Numbered from the stretch's first letter, positions 33,679-42,823 are shown. The stretch is 64,000 nucleotides of DNA from Arthrobacter endolithicus (GCF_026627425.1 NZ_JAPNLH010000012.1:62001-126000); one strand, 5' to 3'. Numbers and translations: made by a program. The notes: generated by a model not told the origin, from the sequence alone.

Positions 33679-36015
33679 ATGAGCAAGCGATCTGTGCAAC
33701 GAGAACCAGGGCCTGGCGTCCTGGTCCAGGACCCTAACCTTCCGCCTGTGGCGGTCGACGTCGCGGCGGAGGAACAGGCGCACCGATGGACTCCGCTGAA
33801 AATCGCCGTTTGGGTGGCCATCGCCCTGCTGGGCGGGATCGCGTGGGTGGTGCTCGCCGTTGTCCGCGGAGAAACCGTAAACGCAATCTGGTTCGTTTTC
33901 GCGGCCGTTTGCACGTATCTGATCGGCTACCGCTTCTACTCCAAATACATTGAGAAGCACCTGCTCCGTCCCAACGACAAACGGGCCACGCCGGCGGAGT
34001 ACAAGGCCGACGGCAAAGACTTTGTTCCGACAGACCGCAATGTCCTCTTCGGACACCATTTTGCCGCCATTGCCGGGGCCGGACCGTTGGTGGGTCCCAT
34101 CTTGGCGGCGCAAATGGGGTATCTGCCGGGTACCATCTGGATCATAGTCGGCGTCGTCCTGGCCGGCGCTGTGCAGGATTATCTGGTTCTGTTCTTCTCC
34201 ATGCGCCGCGGTGGCCGCTCACTGGGGCAGATGGCCCGCGAGGAACTTGGCGTGGTCGGCGGGATGGCGGCCCTGATTGCCACCTTGCTGATCATGATTA
34301 TCATTGTGGCCATTCTGGCCCTCGTCGTGGTGAACGCCTTGGGTGAAAGCCCTTGGGGGGTCTTTTCCGTCTCGATGACCATCCCGATTGCGCTGTTCAT
34401 GGGCCTGTACCTGCGGTTCTGGCGTCCGGGCAAGATCATGGAGGTTTCCATCATCGGCTTCGTGCTGTTGATCGCGGCCATCATCGGCGGCGGCATGGTC
34501 TCGCACAACGAGTGGGCCTCGGCCTTCTTCCATTTGGACCGTACCACCATCGCCTGGGGCATCATTGTTTACGGTTTCATCGCCGCGATCCTGCCGGTCT
34601 GGTTGCTTCTGGCACCCCGGGACTACCTCTCCACCTTCATGAAAATCGGCACCATCCTGATGCTGGCGTTGTCGATCGTGCTGGTCCGGCCCGAAATTAA
34701 CGTCCCGGCGTTCAGTGAGTTCGCGGGGAGTAGTAATGGCCCCGTCTTTGCCGGTTCCGTGTTCCCGTTCTTGTTCGTCACCATTGCCTGTGGGGCACTA
34801 TCGGGCTTCCATGCGCTGATCGCTTCCGGCACCACACCGAAGCTGATCGAGAAGGAACGCCAGAGCCGGTTCATTGGTTATGGCGGCATGCTGATGGAAT
34901 CCTTCGTGGCCATCATGGCCCTCGTCGCCGCACTGTCCATCGACCGTGGCATCTATTTCGCCATGAACGCCTCCGGGGCGGCTACCGGAGGAACCGTTGA
35001 GGGCGCGGCGGCCTTCGTGAACTCGCTCGGATTAACCGGTGTGCATGTGGACCCGGCGACGCTTGCCCAGACCGCATCCAACGTCGGTGAGACAAGCATT
35101 GTCTCGCGGACCGGCGGCGCCCCTACGCTCGCCGTCGGCCTTGCCCACATCATGCATCAAGTAGCGGGCGGTCCCGCACTGATGAGTTTCTGGTATCACT
35201 TCGCCATCATGTTTGAAGCATTGTTCATCCTGACGGCAGTGGACGCAGGGACCCGGGTTGCGCGCTTCATGCTGCAGGATTCCATCGGCAACTTTATTCC
35301 CCGCTTCAAGGACACGTCCTGGCGCGTAGGGTCCTGGGTCTGCACCGCGATCATGGTCGCCGGCTGGGGTGCCATCCTGATCATGGGCGTCACGGATCCG
35401 CTCGGCGGCATCAATACACTGTTCCCGCTGTTCGGCATCGCTAACCAACTGCTGGCGGCCATCGCGCTGGCGGTCTGCCTTGCCATTGTGGCCAAGCGCG
35501 GCAACTTCACGTACCTGTGGATCGTTGCCGTGCCGTTGGCCTTCGTCGCGGTGGTCACCATCGTGGCGTCCTTCCAGAAGATCTTCTCCACGGTTCCTGC
35601 GGTCGGCTACTGGGCGCAGCACAACGCGTTCCAGAACGCGCTGGACGCTGGGAAGACCTCCTTCGGAACGGCCAAGTCGGTCGCAGCGATGGAGGCCGTG
35701 GTCCGCAATACCTTCGTCCAGGGGACTCTGTCGATCATCTTCGTGGTGTTGTCCATCATCGTCATCGCCGCCTCTGTGCTGGTCACGTGGAAAGCCTTTA
35801 GCCAGGATGCGGCGACGCTTATGGGGGACGCAACGGAGGACAAGGCCGTGCCCGCGCGGATCTTCGCCCCGGCCGGTTTCCTCGCCAGCAAGGCGGAAAA
35901 GGACGTGCAGGCGCAGTGGAGGGCGTACGACGGCGGCCGTGCAGCGGGTGCCATGACTGCTGCGGGTGCGGCAGCGGCCGGGCCGGAGTCCGCCACGGAG
36001 CAGGCAAGGCGGTGA
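33679..36015 (+). CDS. cstA: CstA-family carbon starvation / pyruvate-type permease
   Basis: From ATG 33679, which follows AAGGGAGAG, the product is 778 residues with about 16-18 transmembrane helices. CstA motifs include RFYSKYIEKHLLRPNDKRATPAEY, the strongly conserved FGHHFAAIAGAGPLVGPILAAQMGYLPG, VQDYLVLFFSMRRGGRSLGQMA and FEALFILTAVDAGTRVARF. Family members import pyruvate or peptides during carbon limitation. The small YbdD/YjiX gene overlaps its end by 4 nt (GTGA). The N-terminal 60 residues are hydrophilic and the C-terminus is Ala-rich. Confidence 0.95.
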   Translation: MSKRSVQREPGPGVLVQDPNLPPVAVDVAAEEQAHRWTPLKIAVWVAIALLGGIAWVVLAVVRGETVNAIWFVFAAVCTYLIGYRFYSKYIEKHLLRPNDKRATPAEYKADGKDFVPTDRNVLFGHHFAAIAGAGPLVGPILAAQMGYLPGTIWIIVGVVLAGAVQDYLVLFFSMRRGGRSLGQMAREELGVVGGMAALIATLLIMIIIVAILALVVVNALGESPWGVFSVSMTIPIALFMGLYLRFWRPGKIMEVSIIGFVLLIAAIIGGGMVSHNEWASAFFHLDRTTIAWGIIVYGFIAAILPVWLLLAPRDYLSTFMKIGTILMLALSIVLVRPEINVPAFSEFAGSSNGPVFAGSVFPFLFVTIACGALSGFHALIASGTTPKLIEKERQSRFIGYGGMLMESFVAIMALVAALSIDRGIYFAMNASGAATGGTVEGAAAFVNSLGLTGVHVDPATLAQTASNVGETSIVSRTGGAPTLAVGLAHIMHQVAGGPALMSFWYHFAIMFEALFILTAVDAGTRVARFMLQDSIGNFIPRFKDTSWRVGSWVCTAIMVAGWGAILIMGVTDPLGGINTLFPLFGIANQLLAAIALAVCLAIVAKRGNFTYLWIVAVPLAFVAVVTIVASFQKIFSTVPAVGYWAQHNAFQNALDAGKTSFGTAKSVAAMEAVVRNTFVQGTLSIIFVVLSIIVIAASVLVTWKAFSQDAATLMGDATEDKAVPARIFAPAGFLASKAEKDVQAQWRAYDGGRAAGAMTAAGAAAAGPESATEQARR

Positions 36016-36239
36016 CTACGCGAGCTGTGACCATGCGAGCGGTGACCATGCAAACTCTCGCCACCGGGCTGGAGCACGTTGTGGCCTATGCCAAGGGCGT
36101 CCTTGGGGAGGATGCCTACGAGAAGTATCTGGCGTATCACCGGAGGGTCCACGGCGATGCCGTGCCGATGACGGTGAAGGAATTCTGGCGGGATAAAACT
36201 GACCGCGAAGGATCCAATCCGCAGGGACGCTGCTGCTGA
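36012..36239 (+). CDS. YbdD/YjiX family small protein, CstA partner
   Basis: The 75-residue protein contains the family signature AYEKYLAYHRRVHGDAVPMTVKEFWRDK and the terminal GRCC. Its GTG start overlaps the cstA stop, the normal arrangement for this partner gene. Two further in-frame starts lie 21 and 36 nt on, where the sequence GCGAGC-GTGACCATG is repeated, so the exact start is uncertain. The protein is thought to support CstA-type transport. Confidence 0.88.
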   Translation: MTTRAVTMRAVTMQTLATGLEHVVAYAKGVLGEDAYEKYLAYHRRVHGDAVPMTVKEFWRDKTDREGSNPQGRCC

Positions 36240-36250
36240 ATCCGCAGCCG

Positions 36251-36284
36251 TCATGCCCCGCCTGGCTGGCCGGGCGGGGCATGA
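36251..36284 (+). terminator. Hairpin between the YbdD/YjiX gene and bpa
   Basis: Perfect 12-bp arms TCATGCCCCGCC (36251-36262) and GGCGGGGCATGA (36273-36284) without a T-run. It ends 12 nt before the bpa start codon, so it could be a weak terminator or could affect bpa translation. Confidence 0.6.
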
Positions 36285-36296
36285 GAGTATGAACGC

Positions 36297-36866
36297 ATGA
36301 GTGATGATGCTGATGTTCCTGTCGAGGAACAAGCCTTAAGCGGTGTGACGGAGCAGGTAAAGCCGCCGCAGCTTGGGGATCTGGTGGACGAACCTGCCAA
36401 GGTGATGCGGATCGGCACCATGATCCGGCAGCTCCTTGAAGAGGTCAAAAGCGCGCCTCTCGACGAAGCTGCACGGACCCGTCTGGCACAGATCCATGAG
36501 CGCTCTATCAGGGAACTGGAAGACGGCCTGGCCCCTGAACTCGTCGACGAGCTGCATCGGATACGCTTGCCCTTTTCTGAGGACGCGAAGCCCTCGGAAT
36601 CGGAATTGCGCATCGCGCAGGCGCAGCTGGTGGGCTGGCTGGAGGGACTCTTCCACGGAATTCAGGCGGCCATGGCAGCACAGCAGTTGGCTAATCAGCA
36701 CACCGCTGCGCAGCTGCAAATGCGTCAGCTCCCGCCCGGGACTATCCTGGCCCCCGGCGTCGTCGTCGGCGAAAACGGCGAGCCGCAGCGGGCCCCCACA
36801 GGAGCGCGCCAGGCCAGCGGCCTTCGCCACGACGAGCCCGGCCATGGCCCGGGCCAGTACCTCTGA
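36297..36866 (+). CDS. bpa: Bacterial proteasome activator Bpa (DUF2587 family)
   Basis: The 189-residue protein has helical family features: VDEPAKVMRIGTMIRQLLEEVKSAPLDEAARTRL, ELEDGLAPELVDELHRIRLPF, SELRIAQAQLVGWLEGLFHGIQAA, the proline-rich LPPGTILAPGVVVGE, and the C-terminal GQYL tail that docks onto the 20S proteasome. Bpa forms a ring that opens the proteasome gate for ATP-independent degradation in mycobacteria. No proteasome genes are in this window. A GTG-started gene for a helical protein follows after 14 nt. Confidence 0.9.
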   Translation: MSDDADVPVEEQALSGVTEQVKPPQLGDLVDEPAKVMRIGTMIRQLLEEVKSAPLDEAARTRLAQIHERSIRELEDGLAPELVDELHRIRLPFSEDAKPSESELRIAQAQLVGWLEGLFHGIQAAMAAQQLANQHTAAQLQMRQLPPGTILAPGVVVGENGEPQRAPTGARQASGLRHDEPGHGPGQYL

Positions 36867-36880
36867 CCGCGGGGGCAATT

Positions 36881-37318
36881 GTGCTGTTTGCAGCGGCCAG
36901 ACAGGGCCGTAAGGACGACGCCGAACTCGGCAACGGTGTGTGGCGGCGGGCCCACGATCGCTTCCGCCGCGGCCTGGACCGGTTTCATCAGATGCTCGAA
37001 GGCATCGAGGATCGGGACGTTCACGCTGGTGTAGTCCCGACCGCAAACGCTCTTGCGGATCTGCTGCCGCGGGTGCGGGCGCTCTGCACAGCCGCCCAGA
37101 CGCGGGCGCCGAGTGCCAGCATGGACATCCCGGCCAGTGCGGGCGGTTACCTCAACGACGTTCACCGTGAACTTACCCGCGCCGGCAACGCCCTGGCCAC
37201 CGCGGCCGAAGCCGTCGCCTTGGTTCGGCTGAATGCGGGCCCGATCGCCGCCGTCGAGCGCCGCGCATCCACCGTGCACCGGCACGTCGACGAGGCAGAG
37301 CGGCTTTTGGACCGCTGA
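36881..37318 (+). CDS. Small helical protein of unknown function downstream of bpa
   Basis: This 145-residue protein starts with GTG 14 nt after bpa and is probably co-transcribed. It is predicted all-helical with many Ala/Arg/Leu residues (RRAHDRFRRGLDRFHQMLEGIED, AGNALATAAEAVALVRLNAG, ERRASTVHRHVDEAERLLDR) and has no signal peptide, membrane helix or motif I can name. The amphipathic helices and position suggest a cytosolic partner or regulator, but this is inference. Confidence 0.7.
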   Translation: MLFAAARQGRKDDAELGNGVWRRAHDRFRRGLDRFHQMLEGIEDRDVHAGVVPTANALADLLPRVRALCTAAQTRAPSASMDIPASAGGYLNDVHRELTRAGNALATAAEAVALVRLNAGPIAAVERRASTVHRHVDEAERLLDR

Positions 37319-37380
37319 AGATCAGCATCAGCGGATTATCCGAATGTGGCTCCCGGCGCCGGGAACCTATGGAATCAGAA

Positions 37381-37409
37381 AAGTCCCGCAGCTAGCGCTT
37401 GCGGGACTT
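37381..37409. terminator. Rho-independent terminator of tRNA-Thr
   Basis: Arms AAGTCCCGCA (37381-37390) and TGCGGGACTT (37400-37409) form a 10-bp stem. On the minus strand TTTT-type bases follow, suiting the leftward tRNA-Thr. Confidence 0.8.
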
Positions 37410-37415
37410 GTTCGG

Positions 37416-37488
37416 AGCCTCCTAACAGAATCGAACTGTTGACCTTTTCATTACGAGTGAAACGCTCTACCAACTGAGCTAAGGAGGC
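37416..37488 (-). tRNA. tRNA-Thr (anticodon CGT)
   Basis: On the minus strand from 37488: acceptor GCCTCCT pairs with AGGAGGC, with D-arm AGCTCAGTTGGTAGAGC, anticodon loop ACTCGTAAT (CGT) and T-loop GTTCGATTC. It decodes ACG threonine codons. The discriminator is T, and CCA is not encoded. Confidence 0.94.
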
Positions 37489-37615
37489 CTGCGTCCACAG
37501 AAATCCAACGGATCCAAATCCGGTAGCGGACGCAAGAGACAACTCTAATCCAGCCCTTGGCCACAGGTCAAAACGCGGCGCAGGATGCCGCTCAAACCAA
37601 GCATCACGCGGTGCG

Positions 37616-39217
37616 TCAGCAGCGGGTCTTATCCGCCGGAACCGAGCCGTCCACAAAGTAGCCGTCCACCGCTTTGGTGAGGCAGTCGTTGGCGCGGCCA
37701 TAAGCGGTGTGGCCGTCGCCGTCCCAGGTCACGAGCACGCCGGAGGAGAGCTGGGCGCGCAGTGACTGAGCCCACTGGTACGGTGTGGCCGGGTCGCGGG
37801 TGGTGCCAATCACGAGGATGGGTCCGGCGCCGTCGGCGGTGACTTTTGCTGGCTTATCGACCACCGGCGCGGGCCAGTCTTTGCAGGTGAGCCCGGAATA
37901 ACCAAGCATCTTTCCGAAGGTGGGGGAGACTTTCTCCAGCTCCTGCGCCTGGCTGCGCATGGCTGCAACGTCGGTATCCATCGGGTAGTCAAGGCAGTTG
38001 ATGGCGGTAAAAGCGGCGGCGGTGTTGGTGGTGTAGTGGCCCGAGGAGTCACGGTCGGCGGAATAGTCGGCCAGTGTCAGGATGGCGTTGGAATCGCCCT
38101 TGAACGCCGTGGTCAGCGCGGATTCGAGCGGATCCCACAGATCCGTGGAATACATAGCGAAGGCCAGCGCACCGGTGAACTCTTCCGCGGTGACCAGCCG
38201 TCCGTCCTTGGTTTTTTGCGGATTATCCACATAGCTGGCCCTAAGGTCGCGGATCTGCTGGACCGCTTGCTCGGGGGTCCCGCTGACCGGGCATTTGGCG
38301 TCCTGAAGGCAGTGCGCGGCCCAGGAATGGATGGCCTGCTCGAATCCGGCCGCCTGGCCCATCGTGATGTCCGCGTCCGTCAGCGAGGGGTCCAGGGCCC
38401 CGTCCAGGGAAAACTTGCCGACGTTGTGCGGAAACAGCCCCGCGTAGGTGGCACCGAGCTTGGTGCCGTAGGAGAAGCCCATATAGTTCAGCTTCTTGTC
38501 ATTGAGCACGGCCCGGATGACGTCCATATCCTTCGCAGAGCTCTCCGTGTCGATGTACGGCAGGATGCCGCCGCTTTTCGCCTCGCATTGCGCCGTGTCT
38601 GCTTTTTGCCGGGCCTCATAACCGGCCAAGCCCGCGTCGGTGTCAAGATCAAATGTTTGCTGACGTTCCTTGTCCTGGGTCGCATCGTCGACGCACTGTA
38701 CGGGTGAGGAGCGCTGTACGCCGCGGGGATCAAAGCCGACGACGTCGTAGGCGCCGCGGAGTTTGGCAGAGAAGTAGCTCTTGCCGCCGTCGCGCACCAT
38801 GTTATATCCAGACGCGCCAGGTCCCCCGGGATTGACCAGCAACGAGCCTTGCCTTTCTCCAGTTGCGGCCAGCCGGATGAGCGCCAGCGAAAGGGACTTC
38901 CCCTGTGGGGCGGAATAATCCAGAGGCACCTTCACGGTAGTGCACTCGAAGGACTTTTCGCAGCCGTTCCACGTCACTGCCTGCGTGTAGTAAGTCTTCA
39001 GATCCGCTGGTGTACCTACCAGGTTTTCGGCGGCGGCTGAGGACACGATGGGGGCAGCGTCCGTGGTCGGGGCCAGCAGGGTACAGGAGGAGAGCAGCAG
39101 TGCACCGGCGACCGCAGCGGCGACGGCGCCAACGGTACTGAATCCAACAGGACTGAGTCCAACGGGACGACGGCGACGGCGGCGCAGTCCGTGCCGGAAC
39201 AGCGGTATAGCATTCAT
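37616..39217 (-). CDS. Secreted alpha/beta-hydrolase lipoprotein, tripeptidyl aminopeptidase type
   Basis: The 533-residue protein has a basic signal region (LRRRRRRPVG), a hydrophobic helix (TVGAVAAAVAGALLL) and a lipobox LLLSSC, indicating export and lipid anchoring. The body is an alpha/beta-hydrolase of the actinobacterial tripeptidyl aminopeptidase group: oxyanion region LLVNPGGPGASGYNMVRDGG, DVVGFDPRGVQRSSPVQC, nucleophile Ser in MGFSYGTKLGATYAGLF, and the late Asp and His in ILVIGTTRDPATPYQWA and WDGDGHTAYG. It probably releases peptides at the cell surface. It stands alone, 94 nt from holB. Confidence 0.92.
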   Translation of the reverse strand: MNAIPLFRHGLRRRRRRPVGLSPVGFSTVGAVAAAVAGALLLSSCTLLAPTTDAAPIVSSAAAENLVGTPADLKTYYTQAVTWNGCEKSFECTTVKVPLDYSAPQGKSLSLALIRLAATGERQGSLLVNPGGPGASGYNMVRDGGKSYFSAKLRGAYDVVGFDPRGVQRSSPVQCVDDATQDKERQQTFDLDTDAGLAGYEARQKADTAQCEAKSGGILPYIDTESSAKDMDVIRAVLNDKKLNYMGFSYGTKLGATYAGLFPHNVGKFSLDGALDPSLTDADITMGQAAGFEQAIHSWAAHCLQDAKCPVSGTPEQAVQQIRDLRASYVDNPQKTKDGRLVTAEEFTGALAFAMYSTDLWDPLESALTTAFKGDSNAILTLADYSADRDSSGHYTTNTAAAFTAINCLDYPMDTDVAAMRSQAQELEKVSPTFGKMLGYSGLTCKDWPAPVVDKPAKVTADGAGPILVIGTTRDPATPYQWAQSLRAQLSSGVLVTWDGDGHTAYGRANDCLTKAVDGYFVDGSVPADKTRC

Positions 39218-39311
39218 GCATTTCTCCTCGGGCCAAACGGCGTACAGGTCAAACGGTGTGCGGGTCGAACGGTGGGCAGGTCAGACTGTGCAGGTCAAAT
39301 GGTGTGTTGCA

Positions 39312-40466
39312 CTAGAGCAGGCTGACGGCCATGGACTCCACGGCCAGCAGCGGAGCGACGTTGGTGGTGGTGATTCTGCGCCGGACGTTGTTAATGGCGT
39401 CCATCCGGCGCAACGTGAGCTCAGCGCTTCCCTTGGCTGCAAAAGCCAGCAGTTGCGGTCGCAGGGCGGTGTTCACCAGCTCCACCTCGGCCGTTTCATG
39501 GCCGGCAAACTGCAGGAGGAGGGTGTCACGGTAGAAGGAGAGCAAATCCGTCAAGGCCCGGTCCAGGGTGTCCGTGATGGAGCGCTTGGACCGGCGCTTC
39601 TGGTCATCTTCGAGGGCCCGTACCTGGGATCGCATCGACGGCGGCAGGGTCCCGGTTTCCGGCGCACCGAGGGAGACCAGCAGCGCTGACTTCTCTGCGG
39701 CGTCCCGTTCGTCATTGGAGGAGTTGGCCTCCGCCGTCGCCAGTTCCACCAGGGATCCTGCCGCACGGACCGCCGTGCTGACGTCGGAGAGCGTCAAGGG
39801 CAGGCGGACTATCGCGTCGCGGCGCTGCCGGGCGCCCTCGTCCCTGGCCAGCCGCCGGGCGATCCCGACGTGGCTCTGCGCGGCGCGGGCCGCATGTTCG
39901 GCCTGCCGCGGGTCAACGCCGTCGCGCCTTACCAGCAGCGCCGCAACATCTGCTACCGGGGGTACGCGCAGCGCGACGGCGCGGCAGCGGGACCGGATGG
40001 TGACCAAAACGTCGGCGGGGCTGGGGGCGCACAAAATCCAGATGGTGCGCGGCGGCGGTTCCTCGATCGCCTTCAGCAGGACGTTGGTCGTCCGTTCAAT
40101 CATCCTGTCCGCGTCGCCGACGATGATGACTCGCCACCGCGCGGAGGACGGCCGGTCTTGGGCTTTAGTGACCAGCTCGCGGGCATCGGCGATCGCAATC
40201 GTGATTTTTTCTGTTGCCACGAAAGTGACGTCCGCATTGGTGCCGGCCAGCACCGTGTGGCAGGCGTGACACTGGCCGCAGCCGCGCTCGCTGAGTTCCG
40301 TGCGGTCACATACCAACGCCGCGGCCAGCGCCTTCGCGGCGTTGGACCGTCCGGATCCGGGCGGGCCGGTAATGAGCCAGGCATGGGTGGGGGACGGTGA
40401 CTGAGCGGCCCGGCGGAGCTGGGCGACGACGGGTTCCTGCCCCTGCAGGTCGTCCCATACGCTCAC
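39312..40466 (-). CDS. holB: DNA polymerase III subunit delta'
   Basis: The 384-residue AAA+ protein of the clamp loader has a P-loop-like ITGPPGSGRSNAAKALAAALVC in which the usual GKS is GRS, as expected for the non-hydrolysing delta' subunit. A zinc module with Cys residues in CDRTELSERGCGQCHACHT follows, then VIIVGDADRMIERTTNVLLKAIEEPPPRTIWIL and the arginine-finger SRC motif VTIRSRCRAV. It overlaps tmk by 4 nt. It loads the beta clamp with the tau and delta subunits, encoded elsewhere. Confidence 0.94.
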   Translation of the reverse strand: MSVWDDLQGQEPVVAQLRRAAQSPSPTHAWLITGPPGSGRSNAAKALAAALVCDRTELSERGCGQCHACHTVLAGTNADVTFVATEKITIAIADARELVTKAQDRPSSARWRVIIVGDADRMIERTTNVLLKAIEEPPPRTIWILCAPSPADVLVTIRSRCRAVALRVPPVADVAALLVRRDGVDPRQAEHAARAAQSHVGIARRLARDEGARQRRDAIVRLPLTLSDVSTAVRAAGSLVELATAEANSSNDERDAAEKSALLVSLGAPETGTLPPSMRSQVRALEDDQKRRSKRSITDTLDRALTDLLSFYRDTLLLQFAGHETAEVELVNTALRPQLLAFAAKGSAELTLRRMDAINNVRRRITTTNVAPLLAVESMAVSLL

Positions 40467-41170
40467 GGCAATAGTCCTTGGACCCGGTCCAGTATTCGTT
40501 GCGCGAGCTCCTCGACGGGAGCCTGCGCACGGAGGACCAGATACTGTGCCGGGGAAGCGGCGGCGAGCCTGAGGAAGACCTTGCGAATGTCGCAGTGGAA
40601 ATCATCGGGCTCGGATTCGAGCCGGTCCTCACCGGCGTCCGCGACAGTTCGTCGATGACGCCCGTCCGCCGGTTCCACGTCCAGCAGCAGGGTCAGATCC
40701 GGCCACAGACCGTCGGTGGCCCACTCATTCAGGTCCCGGATGCGGCGTTCGCCCAGGCCCCGGCCGCCACCCTGGTAGGCGACTGAGGAGTCCACGTACC
40801 TGTCGCTGATGACCAATTCCCCGCGTGCCAAGGCCGGGCGGATCACTTGGGCGGCGTGCGCGGCGCGCGCGGCAGCGAAAATCAGCGCCTCACTGCGGGC
40901 ATCAATGTCGCCATTTCCGTGTTCGAGCACCAATGCGCGCAGCTTTTCGCCCACCGGCGTGCCACCCGGTTCGCGGGTCCGCAGCACCGTGTGGCCCAGC
41001 CGCTCCAGCTTCGTGGCCAGCAACGCGGCCTGGGTCGATTTGCCCGCGCCGTCGCCGCCCTCAAAAACGATGAACAGTCCGTGGCCGCTGTCCGCCTGTT
41101 GCTGGACGCAGACGCCGGGCAGAGGCTCAGCGGGGAAGGGAAGTTGATCGGGTACGGCTGCGGAAGTCAC
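40463..41170 (-). CDS. tmk: dTMP kinase
   Basis: The 235-residue protein has the P-loop FIVFEGGDGAGKSTQAALL, the DR(Y/W/F) motif ISDRYVDSSVAYQGGGRGLG and the lid region. It phosphorylates dTMP to dTDP for DNA synthesis. About 28 residues precede the P-loop strand, slightly longer than usual, so an internal start is possible. It is the promoter-proximal gene of the tmk-holB unit, a pairing common in actinobacteria, and is divergent from the cystathionine-type gene. Confidence 0.95.
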   Translation of the reverse strand: MTSAAVPDQLPFPAEPLPGVCVQQQADSGHGLFIVFEGGDGAGKSTQAALLATKLERLGHTVLRTREPGGTPVGEKLRALVLEHGNGDIDARSEALIFAAARAAHAAQVIRPALARGELVISDRYVDSSVAYQGGGRGLGERRIRDLNEWATDGLWPDLTLLLDVEPADGRHRRTVADAGEDRLESEPDDFHCDIRKVFLRLAAASPAQYLVLRAQAPVEELAQRILDRVQGLLP

Positions 41171-41247
41171 ACCAGTAGCCTACCGACAATCCCTGACAGG
41201 CCGGATGAAAGTCCTAAGTGCACCGGCCCGCGCACTAATCTGGAGCT

Positions 41248-42486
41248 ATGAGCCAGGAAGCCGCACCGAACCCTGCACCATCCTCACATCCGGCAGAACT
41301 TGCGCCGGACACCGTAGTTGTTGCCGCGGGCCGGCCCGAGCGCGGGCACGACGCGCCAGTGAACCCGCCGATTGTGTTGTCCTCCACCTACGTCGGGACA
41401 GGGCAGGTGGTGGACGGAGACAGGGCCTACGGGCGCTATTCCAACCCGACCTGGGATCCGCTGGAGGAAGCCCTCTCCGCTCTGGAAGGCGCATCCTTGC
41501 CGGGCCTGATCTTCTCCTCGGGGCTGGCGGCTGTTTCTGCGGCGCTCTCGCTCATCCCGGTGGGTGGCGTGCTGGTCATGCCCAGGCATTCGTATCAGGG
41601 AGCCCTGGTGATGGCCTCGGAGCTGCAGGCGCGGGGACTGTTTACCCTGCGCACGGTGGATATCGCCGACACCGAGGCAGCGGTTGCCGCCATCAATGGA
41701 ACGGGCGGTAAGAACGACGGCGGCACGGCTGACAGTTCCGCGGCCGCCGGCATGCTCTGGCTGGAAAGTCCGACCAATCCGATGCTCGAGGTCGCCGACC
41801 TGCGCACACTCGCCGCTGCGGCAACGGCCGTGGGTGCCGTCGTCGTCACCGATAATACGTTCTCCACACCGTTGGTGCAGCAGCCGCTGGAACTTGGCAG
41901 CGACGTCGTTCTGCATTCGGTAACGAAGTATCTGGCGGGGCATTCAGACGTGGTGCTCGGCGCGCTGGTCACATCCGATGCCGGGTTGCGTGCCCAACTG
42001 CTGCACCACCGCTCCATCCACGGCGCCATCGCCGGTCCGTTCGAGGCGTGGCTGGCGCTGCGGGGTCTGCGCACCCTGGCACTGCGGGTGGAACGTTCAC
42101 AGTCGACCGCCGCGGCGCTTGCCCGGCGACTGCAGGCGCATCCACAGGTGGAGGCCGTGCGCTTCCCCGGTCTCGCAACCGATCCGGGACACCAGCGCGC
42201 CAAGGTGCAAATGCGGGGTTTTGGCTCCGTCCTGGCCATCGAGGTCCGCGGTGGAGCGGCGGCAGCTGACGCGGTGGTCAAAGCTGTGCGACTGTGGACT
42301 CCTGCAACGTCCCTCGGCGGCGTCGAGTCGCTGATCGAGCGTCGCCGCCGGCACGCCAATGAGCCCGAATCCGTTCCAGCGAATCTGCTGCGGCTCAGCG
42401 TGGGAATCGAGAACCCGGATGATCTGTGGAACGATCTGGCGCAGGCTCTGACCGGGAACCCGCTAGGCTGGTCACGTGCTTATTAG
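41248..42486 (+). CDS. Cystathionine gamma-synthase/lyase-type PLP enzyme
   Basis: The 412-residue fold-type I PLP enzyme belongs to the Cys/Met metabolism family: GRYSNPTWDPLEEALSALEG, SSGLAAVSAALSLIPVGG, LESPTNPMLEVADL, and the PLP-Lys in LHSVTKYLAGHSDVVLGALVT. It acts in trans-sulfuration between homoserine esters, cysteine and homocysteine; synthase (MetB) and lyase cannot be told apart here. A Gly/Asp-rich insertion (GGKNDGGTADSSAAAG, about 152-167) is unusual. The following DUF2516 gene starts within its last codons. Confidence 0.9.
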   Translation: MSQEAAPNPAPSSHPAELAPDTVVVAAGRPERGHDAPVNPPIVLSSTYVGTGQVVDGDRAYGRYSNPTWDPLEEALSALEGASLPGLIFSSGLAAVSAALSLIPVGGVLVMPRHSYQGALVMASELQARGLFTLRTVDIADTEAAVAAINGTGGKNDGGTADSSAAAGMLWLESPTNPMLEVADLRTLAAAATAVGAVVVTDNTFSTPLVQQPLELGSDVVLHSVTKYLAGHSDVVLGALVTSDAGLRAQLLHHRSIHGAIAGPFEAWLALRGLRTLALRVERSQSTAAALARRLQAHPQVEAVRFPGLATDPGHQRAKVQMRGFGSVLAIEVRGGAAAADAVVKAVRLWTPATSLGGVESLIERRRRHANEPESVPANLLRLSVGIENPDDLWNDLAQALTGNPLGWSRAY

Positions 42487-42823
42487 TCACATTCTCATCG
42501 GAACCGTCCCCGGCCTGCTGCTGCAATTGCTGGGGCTGCTGGCCCTTGCGCTTTCGTTATGGGCACTGGCAGACTGCCTGCGCACCAAGCCATCCGACTT
42601 TGAGCGGATGGACAAGCGGACTAAAGGCTTCTGGGTGGGCATCACGCTCGCTGCCACCGTAGTCAGCGCGCTGTTCGTCCTGACACCGGTGCTGGGTTTC
42701 TTCCTGATCTTCGAACTCGCGGCAACCACCGGTGCGGGCGTCTACCTCGCCGATGTCCGGCCGGCTGTCAGCGACGCGCGGCGCGGCGGCAAGCGAAATC
42801 GCGGGCCATACGGTTCCTGGTGA
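42476..42823 (+). CDS. DUF2516 family membrane protein
   Basis: The 115-residue protein has two or three transmembrane helices (GLLLQLLGLLALALSLWALADC, WVGITLAATVVSALFVL, VLGFFLIFELAATTGAGVYLADVRP) and a basic C-terminus, matching the actinobacterial DUF2516 family of unknown function. Its GTG start lies 11 nt inside the end of the PLP-enzyme gene, so it is co-transcribed. It ends 1 nt from the stop of the convergent methyltransferase. Confidence 0.87.
   Translation: MLISHILIGTVPGLLLQLLGLLALALSLWALADCLRTKPSDFERMDKRTKGFWVGITLAATVVSALFVLTPVLGFFLIFELAATTGAGVYLADVRPAVSDARRGGKRNRGPYGSW

Noticed and set aside
41171-41247. Gap before the cystathionine-type gene examined for a SAM riboswitch
   Set aside because: 77 nt between divergent genes with no riboswitch-like helices visible.
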